DNA of 64,000 bases from Streptomyces sp. NBC_01551 (GTDB lineage Bacteria > Actinomycetota > Actinomycetes > Streptomycetales > Streptomycetaceae): assembly GCF_026339935.1 (NCBI RefSeq), contig NZ_JAPEPX010000001.1, positions 2,447,001 through 2,511,000 of the forward strand, in the 5' to 3' direction. Below are positions 56,304-64,000 of this stretch, in pieces. Position 1 is the stretch's first letter; every line of letters begins with the position of its first letter. Under the pieces are notes generated by a model that was given only the letters and a program-made list of their open reading frames with translations, was not told the origin of the DNA and did not search any database. Made by a program: the position numbers and the translations under genes.

Positions 56304-56333
56304 GTCTTCGTTCAAGGCCTTAAGGAGCTTTTG

Positions 56334-56924
56334 ATGTCGGACGACGCGGCACCCTGGCTGATCGTCGGCCTCGGCAATCCCGGACCGGAGTACGCGGGCA
56401 ACCGCCACAACATCGGCTTCATGGTGGCCGACCTTCTGGCGGAGCGGATCGGCGGGAAGTTCAAGGCGCACAAGGCGCGGGCGCAGGTGGTGGAGGGCCG
56501 CATGGGTCCTCCGGGTCCGGCGAACCGGCGGGTGGTGCTGGCGAAGCCGATGTCGTTCATGAACCTGTCGGGCGGGCCGGTGACGGCGTTGCGCGATTTC
56601 TACAAGGTGCCGTTGGAGCGGATCGTCGCGGTCCATGACGAGCTGGACATCGACTATCCGACGCTGCGGCTGAAGCTGGGCGGCGGGGACAACGGGCACA
56701 ACGGTCTGAAGTCGATGACGAAGTCGATGGGGCCGGATTACCACCGGGTGCGGTGCGGGATCGGTCGTCCGCCCGGCCGTATGCAGGTGGCGGATTTCGT
56801 GCTGAAGGACTTCTCGTCGACGGAGCGCAAGGAGCTGGACTGGTTCGTGGACCGGTCCGCCGATGCGGTGGAGTGCCTGATCGCGGAGGGTCTGGAGCGC
56901 GCCCAGTCGGCGTACAACTCCTGA
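56334..56924 (+). CDS. pth: peptidyl-tRNA hydrolase
   Basis: A 196-residue enzyme freeing tRNA from peptidyl-tRNA that dropped off ribosomes. Conserved blocks: [19 protein letters not shown] with the catalytic His, [10 protein letters not shown] with the substrate Asn, HDELDI with the catalytic Asp, and [11 protein letters not shown]. Length is typical. The ATG at 56334 has AAGGAG 6 bases upstream; a TTG one codon earlier is not needed. L25-pth adjacency is common. Confidence 0.96.
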   Translation: MSDDAAPWLIVGLGNPGPEYAGNRHNIGFMVADLLAERIGGKFKAHKARAQVVEGRMGPPGPANRRVVLAKPMSFMNLSGGPVTALRDFYKVPLERIVAVHDELDIDYPTLRLKLGGGDNGHNGLKSMTKSMGPDYHRVRCGIGRPPGRMQVADFVLKDFSSTERKELDWFVDRSADAVECLIAEGLERAQSAYNS

Positions 56925-56944
56925 GGCCCGTTCGCCGTACGGGG

Positions 56945-56983
56945 AAGCCCCCGCGCTCCGGTTGGTCCGGAGGGCGGGGGCTT
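56945..56983. terminator. bidirectional terminator between pth and ppc
   Basis: 17-pair stem with one mismatch: AAGCCCCCGC-G-CTCCGG against CCGGAG-G-GCGGGGGCTT, loop TTGGT, followed by T residues. Between convergent genes. Confidence 0.85.
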
Positions 56984-57013
56984 TCGTGTGTCCGCGGTGG
57001 TGTGTCGGAGGGG

Positions 57014-59779
<2,766 letters not shown>

Positions 59780-60155
59780 AGGTGCGGCTCCTTGCGGTGT
59801 TTCGAGCGCTACTGGGAGGTGGGTTCCCGGGGTGCGCGCGGCGGTACCTGTCTCCGGGCCCTGTCCGGTGGGGTTTCCCCCGGACGGGGTCTGGGGGGAG
59901 TACCTCCACCCTGATGCGCAGCTCGGGCTGCCCGTGCGGACCGCGCTGTCCGACGTGAACAGGATAGGTGTCCGCTCCCGGTGCCTCGGCAATACCGGCT
60001 GGTTGCCGGGGCGTCGTCTCGAAGGGTGGTCATGGACGGCCACGCTCCTCTTGCCGGGGAGCTCGGCTTTGCCATACTTACGTTGCCGTAGGTTACGGAT
60101 CCGTAGGTCTGTGATCAGGGCACCTGCCGACTCCTCACCCCCCAGGGGATGCCTC
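59780..60155. other. divergent promoter region of ppc and the desaturase operon
   Basis: 376 bases without a gene. The right part carries the double operator (60079-60105). Near 59870-59925 are GC-rich runs (GGGGTTTCCCCCGG) that can pair locally. I could not fix the ppc promoter. Confidence 0.45.
60079..60105. promoter_or_regulatory. tandem TACG-N4-CGTA operator
   Basis: Two sites, TACGTTGCCGTA (60079-60090) and TACGGATCCGTA (60094-60105, perfect palindrome), with 15 bases between centres, so nearly 1.5 helix turns. The spacing and symmetry fit two dimers of a TetR-type repressor. They stand 50-77 bases before the desaturase ATG; the TetR gene at 61136 is the likely source of the ligand. Confidence 0.68.
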
Positions 60156-61139
60156 ATGACCATCAGCCCGGATTTGATTGAGGACGCCTCGGCGCCCTCC
60201 GATTCCCCCGAGGCGCCGTCGGCGACGCTCGGGGGCGAGAAGAAGCGGTCGATCGAGCAGATCGCGCTGCTGCTGTTCATCACCGTCCCGTTCGTGGCGC
60301 TGCTGGCGGCGATCCCGCTGGCCTGGGGGTGGGGGGTGAGCTGGCTGGACGTCGGCCTGATGGTGTTCATGTACTTCCTGGCCTGCCACGGGATCACGAT
60401 CGGCTTCCACCGGTACTTCACGCACGGTTCCTTCAAGGCGAAGCGGCCGTTGCGGATCGCGCTGGCGGTCATGGGGTCGATGGCGGTGGAGGGTCCGCTG
60501 GTGCGCTGGGTGGCGGATCACCGCAAGCACCACAAGTACTCGGATCACGAGGGTGACCCGCATTCGCCGTGGCGGTTCGGGGAGACGGTGCCGGCGCTGA
60601 TGAAGGGCCTGTGGTGGGCGCACATCGGCTGGCTGTTCGACGAGGAGCAGACCAATCAGCAGAAGTACGCGCCGGATCTGATCAAGGATCCGGCGCTGCG
60701 GCGGATCTCGCGGGACTTCGTGCTGTGGACGGTGGTGTCGTTGGCGATCCCGCCGCTGGTGGGCGGTCTGGTGACCATGTCGTGGTGGGGGGCGTTCACG
60801 GCGTTCTTCTGGGGTTCGCTGGTGCGTGTGGCGCTGCTGCACCATGTGACGTGGTCGATCAATTCGATCTGTCACGCGGTGGGCAAGCGTCCCTTCAAGT
60901 CGCGGGACCGCAGTGGCAACGTGTGGTGGCTGGCGGTGCTGTCGTGCGGGGAGTCCTGGCACAACCTGCACCACGCGGATCCGACGTCGGCGCGGCACGG
61001 TGTGCTGCGCGGCCAGGTGGACTCCAGCGCGCGGCTGATCCGCTGGTTCGAGCAGCTGGGGTGGGCTTCCGACGTGCGGTGGCCGTCGGGTGCGCGGATC
61101 GACGCCCGGCGCAAGGAAAAGACATCGAACGCGGCATGA
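60156..61139 (+). CDS. acyl-CoA/acyl-lipid desaturase (delta-9 type)
   Basis: A 327-residue membrane di-iron enzyme. Three histidine boxes: HRYFTHG (H-x4-H), [18 protein letters not shown] (H-x2-HH), and [15 protein letters not shown] (H-x2-HH). Hydrophobic helices lie around 35-75 and 180-220. It introduces a double bond into acyl chains with oxygen and electrons from a reductase not coded here. The ATG at 60156 has AGGGGA 7 bases upstream. Its stop overlaps the TetR start (ATGA), so they are co-translated. Membrane fluidity control by feedback is likely. The cfa gene in the window could use its product. Confidence 0.92.
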   Translation: MTISPDLIEDASAPSDSPEAPSATLGGEKKRSIEQIALLLFITVPFVALLAAIPLAWGWGVSWLDVGLMVFMYFLACHGITIGFHRYFTHGSFKAKRPLRIALAVMGSMAVEGPLVRWVADHRKHHKYSDHEGDPHSPWRFGETVPALMKGLWWAHIGWLFDEEQTNQQKYAPDLIKDPALRRISRDFVLWTVVSLAIPPLVGGLVTMSWWGAFTAFFWGSLVRVALLHHVTWSINSICHAVGKRPFKSRDRSGNVWWLAVLSCGESWHNLHHADPTSARHGVLRGQVDSSARLIRWFEQLGWASDVRWPSGARIDARRKEKTSNAA

Positions 61140-61810
61140 TGGGGGACGTGGCGATCGACGGCAACAGTTCCAGCAGTGACAAGCCCAGGCGGGGTCGCCG
61201 GGTCCGGATGACGGGCGCCGAGCGGCGTCAGCAGCTGCTGGACATCGGCCGTGCCCTGTTCGCCGAGAAGGGCTTCGAGGGCACGTCGGTGGAGGAGATC
61301 GCGGCGAAGGCCGGGGTGTCCAAGCCGGTGGTGTACGAGCACTTCGGCGGCAAGGAGGGCCTGTACGCGGTCGTCGTGGACCGGGAGATGCGCCAGCTGC
61401 TCGACGGGGTGACGGGCGCGCTGACGGCGGGACATCCGCGGGAGCTGCTGGAGCAAGCGGCGTTCGCGCTGCTGGACTACATCGAGAGCTATACGGACGG
61501 GTTCCGGATCCTGGTGCGGGATTCTCCGGTGGCCCAGTCGACGGGTACGTTCGCCTCGCTGATCAGCGATATCGCCACCCAGGTCGAGGACATCCTGGGG
61601 ATGGAGTTCAAGAACCGCGGCTTCGATCCGAAGCTCGCCCCGCTGTACGCGCAGGCGCTGGTGGGGATGGTGGCGCTGACCGGTCAGTGGTGGCTGGAAA
61701 CGCGTCGCCCGAAGAAGGCGGAGGTGGCCGCCCACCTGGTGAATCTGGCCTGGCACGGGCTGGACGGGCTGGAGGCGAAGCCGCAGCTGGTGGGCCGCCG
61801 CAAGAGCTGA
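61136..61810 (+). CDS. TetR-family regulator of the desaturase operon
   Basis: A 224-residue repressor. The TetR HTH (about 25-70) shows RRQQLLDIGRALFAEKGFEG, TSVEEIAAKAGVSKPVVYEHF and GGKEGLYAVV. The ligand domain is helical (EQAAFALLDYIESYTDGFRI, VGMVALTGQWWLE). It starts at ATG 61136, overlapping the desaturase stop (ATGA), with a second ATG directly next; no separate Shine-Dalgarno sequence, so translation is coupled. It probably binds the TACG-N4-CGTA pair upstream of the operon and senses acyl-CoA or similar. Terminator follows. Confidence 0.9.
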   Translation: MMGDVAIDGNSSSSDKPRRGRRVRMTGAERRQQLLDIGRALFAEKGFEGTSVEEIAAKAGVSKPVVYEHFGGKEGLYAVVVDREMRQLLDGVTGALTAGHPRELLEQAAFALLDYIESYTDGFRILVRDSPVAQSTGTFASLISDIATQVEDILGMEFKNRGFDPKLAPLYAQALVGMVALTGQWWLETRRPKKAEVAAHLVNLAWHGLDGLEAKPQLVGRRKS

Positions 61811-61830
61811 GGGCGTGGCTGAAACCGCAT

Positions 61831-61860
61831 GGATGCCCGGGCCTGATGGCCCGGGCATCC
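61831..61860 (+). terminator. terminator of the desaturase-TetR operon
   Basis: Perfect 13-bp stem GGATGCCCGGGCC / GGCCCGGGCATCC, loop TGAT, 20 bases past the TetR stop. Confidence 0.82.
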
Positions 61861-62066
61861 GCATGCCCGGAGGGGTGCCGGGGAGGATGATCTGAACGTG
61901 ATCAAAATCCGGTTGGAAACCGCTTCTGTCACCCCTTCCCCAGAGGTACTCTTCGGTTACTTCCCGGGGGGGTAATGGCAACCTCTGCGCAATGTGCTGC
62001 GCCTTCGCGCGCCCTGCGCGAGTGCCTTCAACCCGGTTTCGCCTGATTTTTCAACAGGGAGACCTC

Positions 62067-63839
62067 TTGTCTTTCATGCGCCCCAAGCGCGCCGGCCGCA
62101 TCGCGGCCTGCACCGCCGTCGCCCTCGCGGCCGGCATGCTCCTCGCCGGCCCGGCGTCCGCCGACGGCACCCCGAAGGCCCCCGCCGACATCGAGCGGCC
62201 CACCCTCGACCAGCGGGCCGGCGGCCACCTGTCGGACGTCGCGCCGAAGGCGACTCCGAAGGCACAGAAGCAGCAGCTCCAGCGTGGAGCCGAGGGCGCG
62301 CCGTCCGTCGCGACCGCCGGGACCGCAGGCGGTCCCCTCTTCGACGTGGACGGTGACGGCCGCGACGACATCCTCTACCGCACGCTCAACGGCAAGTCCT
62401 ATCTCAAGGCCACGAAGAACGAGAACGGCGACACCGCTTTCGGCGTCCACAAGGCCGACGACAACGAGGACTTCAAGGACGTCGTCCCGGTGGGCGACCT
62501 CGACCACAACGGGCTCCCGGAGCTGCTCCAGCTGTCGGTCACGGGCCGCCTCTCGCTCGCCGAGGCCTCCACCACCGGCTCCGGCTTCTCGTCGTGGTCC
62601 GGCGGCGGCTGGGGCGTCTACAACAAGCTGATCGGGGCCGGCGACCTGACCGGCGACGGCAACCCCGACGTGCTGGCCCGCACGCCCGGCGGCTCCCTCT
62701 ACCTCTACCCGGGCAACGGCAAGGCCGGGTGGAACGACCCGTTCGGCGACCGCATCTACATCGGTGGCGGCTGGGACATGTTCTCCCAGATCATCGGTGG
62801 TGCCGACTACGACGCCGACGGCAAGGCCGATGTCCTGGCCACCACGCCGTCCGGCCTCATGTACTTCTACAAGGGCACCGGCGCAGCCGGCACCTTCGCC
62901 TCGGGCAAGAAGACCGGTACCGGCTGGACGATCTACAACCAGATCACCGCGCTGTCCGACCGCTCCGGCCTCAGCTGGGTCCTGGCGCGCGAGGTGAACG
63001 GCCAGACCTGGGTCTACCCGGTGCAGGGCGACGGCGTCCTGGGTGACCGCACCAAGCTCAGCTCCGGCTGGGAGTACGTCAACCTGATCTCCGGTCAGGG
63101 CGGCGTCCCCGCGCACGGCAAGTCCGAGGTCTTCGGCCGCACCAGCGGCGGCGCCCTCTACGGCTACTTCGGCCGCCAGAACGGCAACTTCGAAGACCGC
63201 CAGCAGCTCGCCGAGAACGGCAGCTTCCCGGCCGAGGTCGGAATGGCGCTGGTTTCCTCGCTGGACACCAACGCCGAAGCCAACATGCTGTGGTGGTACG
63301 GCGGCGACCTGTACAGCGGTGACACCTACATCGGCGGCGGCTGGGACATCTACAACTCCATCGTCGGCGTGGGTGACCTCAACGGCGACGGATACGGCGA
63401 CCTGCTCGCCCGGGACAAGTCCAACGTCCTGTGGTTCTACGAGAGCAAGGGCACCGGCACCGGCTTCTTCAGCCGCGTGCGCGTCGGCGGCGGCTGGGGC
63501 ATCTACAACAAGCTGCTCGGCGCCGGTGACGTCACCGGCGACGGCGTCGCGGACCTGGTGGCCCGCGGCACCGACGGCACCCTGTGGGCCTACCCGGGCA
63601 CCGGCCGCGACGCCGGCGTCCTGGGCGACCGCGTGCAGATCGGCAGCGGCGGCTGGAACAGCTTCAACAAGCTCGCCGCCGTCGGTGACATCACCGGTGA
63701 CGGCCGGGCGGACCTGATGGCCGTGGACTCCGCCGGTACGGCGTACCGCTACTCGGCCACCGGCCAGGGCGGTCTGAGCACCTTCAACGGCCGTTCCACC
63801 ATCGGCAGCGGCTGGAACACGTACAAGGAACTGCACTAG
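62067..63839 (+). CDS. secreted FG-GAP/VCBS repeat protein
   Basis: A 590-residue exported protein. The signal peptide spans about residues 1-35 (RPKRAGR basic start, VALAAGMLLAGPASA, cleavage after ASA). The rest is a run of about nine FG-GAP-like blades: DVDGDGRDDILYR, DLDHNGLPELLQL, DLTGDGNPDVLARTPGG, DLNGDGYGDLLARDKS and DVTGDGVADLVARGTDG, each with a D-x-D-G-D calcium loop. GGGWDMFSQIIG-type sequences between blades repeat. So a beta-propeller on the outside, binding calcium; no catalytic domain is seen. TTG at 62067 is preferred (AGGGAG 5 bases before); the ATG at 62076 is the other choice. Confidence 0.85.
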   Translation: MSFMRPKRAGRIAACTAVALAAGMLLAGPASADGTPKAPADIERPTLDQRAGGHLSDVAPKATPKAQKQQLQRGAEGAPSVATAGTAGGPLFDVDGDGRDDILYRTLNGKSYLKATKNENGDTAFGVHKADDNEDFKDVVPVGDLDHNGLPELLQLSVTGRLSLAEASTTGSGFSSWSGGGWGVYNKLIGAGDLTGDGNPDVLARTPGGSLYLYPGNGKAGWNDPFGDRIYIGGGWDMFSQIIGGADYDADGKADVLATTPSGLMYFYKGTGAAGTFASGKKTGTGWTIYNQITALSDRSGLSWVLAREVNGQTWVYPVQGDGVLGDRTKLSSGWEYVNLISGQGGVPAHGKSEVFGRTSGGALYGYFGRQNGNFEDRQQLAENGSFPAEVGMALVSSLDTNAEANMLWWYGGDLYSGDTYIGGGWDIYNSIVGVGDLNGDGYGDLLARDKSNVLWFYESKGTGTGFFSRVRVGGGWGIYNKLLGAGDVTGDGVADLVARGTDGTLWAYPGTGRDAGVLGDRVQIGSGGWNSFNKLAAVGDITGDGRADLMAVDSAGTAYRYSATGQGGLSTFNGRSTIGSGWNTYKELH

Positions 63840-63852
63840 CGGCTCCCGCACA

Positions 63853-63896
63853 CGACGGCGCCCCGTCACCGGATCTCCGGTGGCGGGGCGCCGTCG
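63853..63896. terminator. bidirectional terminator hairpin
   Basis: About 20-pair stem (one wobble): CGACGGCGCCCCG-T-CACCGG against its complement, loop ATCT, between the convergent FG-GAP and VOC genes. Confidence 0.82.
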
Positions 63897-63911
63897 CGTC
63901 GTCATGTCACA

Positions 63912-64000
63912 TCAGGCCGCGTCGTGCGGCTCCAGGAACTCCAGCCGGTTGCCCACCGGGTCCTCGGAGTAGAACCGCCGGTGCCCCGGCAGGCCGTCGT
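63912..64000 (-). CDS. VOC/glyoxalase-family protein, C-terminal end (5' part outside window)
   Basis: The last 29 codons of a minus-strand gene: LPGHRRFYSEDPVGNRLEF, then LEPHDAA and stop TGA. The FYSEDPVGNRLEFLE wording is typical of the end of vicinal oxygen chelate proteins, with Glu as the likely metal ligand. Enzyme type cannot be told. Confidence 0.75.
   Translation of the reverse strand, partial: DGLPGHRRFYSEDPVGNRLEFLEPHDAA

Overview
The window is very GC-rich (third codon positions almost always G or C, many GTG starts, some TTG) and reads as Streptomyces or a close relative of the Streptomycetaceae. The gene order matches, from memory, the conserved core region of Streptomyces coelicolor around enolase: thiolase, bldA tRNA, FtsX-type ABC pair, cfa, ndh, ppx, DUF501, divIC-like, eno, two rpf genes, a CYP107-like P450, mazG, mfd, a second FtsX-type ABC pair, glmU, prs, ctc/L25, pth and ppc. 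No transposase, phage gene, CRISPR array or rRNA was seen. All functional calls rest on motifs and gene order read by eye; no database search was run.

Layout. 1-8.7 kb: end of a GDSL/SGNH hydrolase, a thiolase, small unknown genes, a Bax-inhibitor-1 membrane protein, the tRNA-Leu(UAA) gene bldA and an ATPase-permease pair. 8.7-16.8 kb (minus strand): cyclopropane fatty acid synthase; type II NADH dehydrogenase with two Rex-like operators upstream; exopolyphosphatase, DUF501 and a FtsB/DivIC-like protein; enolase; and a resuscitation-promoting factor behind a ydaO-type c-di-AMP riboswitch. 17-32 kb: a second Rpf, a P450 divergent from a globin-reductase, MazG, a SurA-like lipoprotein, a YfhO-like membrane protein, a Ser/Thr kinase with TPRs, an HTH-methyltransferase-specificity fusion and three tandem lipoproteins. 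32-42 kb: mfd, the second ABC pair, an MFS exporter and a membrane protein carrying the only in-frame TTA codon I found. 42-50.3 kb is the accessory-looking part: a frameshifted CGNR regulator, an alpha/beta hydrolase, a 136-bp palindrome with G-runs, a DivIVA-like coiled-coil protein and a cluster of nucleic-acid deaminase/WHH-nuclease domains with SUKH and Imm35-type immunity domains. 50.4-64 kb: a histidine kinase without a visible partner, an HTH/LAGLIDADG-like protein beside tRNA-Gln, glmU-prs-L25-pth, ppc, a desaturase-TetR operon with a double operator, a secreted FG-GAP repeat protein and the end of a VOC-family gene.

How the parts fit. Much of the window is housekeeping: glycolysis and anaplerosis (eno, ppc), respiration (ndh), lipid modification (cfa, desaturase), translation (L25, pth, two tRNAs), nucleotide and wall precursors (prs, glmU), repair (mfd) and wall remodelling on germination (Rpf pair). 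Regulation is visible in the DNA: c-di-AMP riboswitch, Rex sites, a TetR double operator and the bldA/TTA link. The most unusual locus is 45.3-50.3 kb: two nucleic-acid deaminase-like proteins and one WHH nuclease-like protein, each fused to or next to an immunity-type domain, with no secretion signal. The domain families are known from polymorphic toxin systems; this combination looks like a self-contained, possibly intracellular, toxin-immunity locus.
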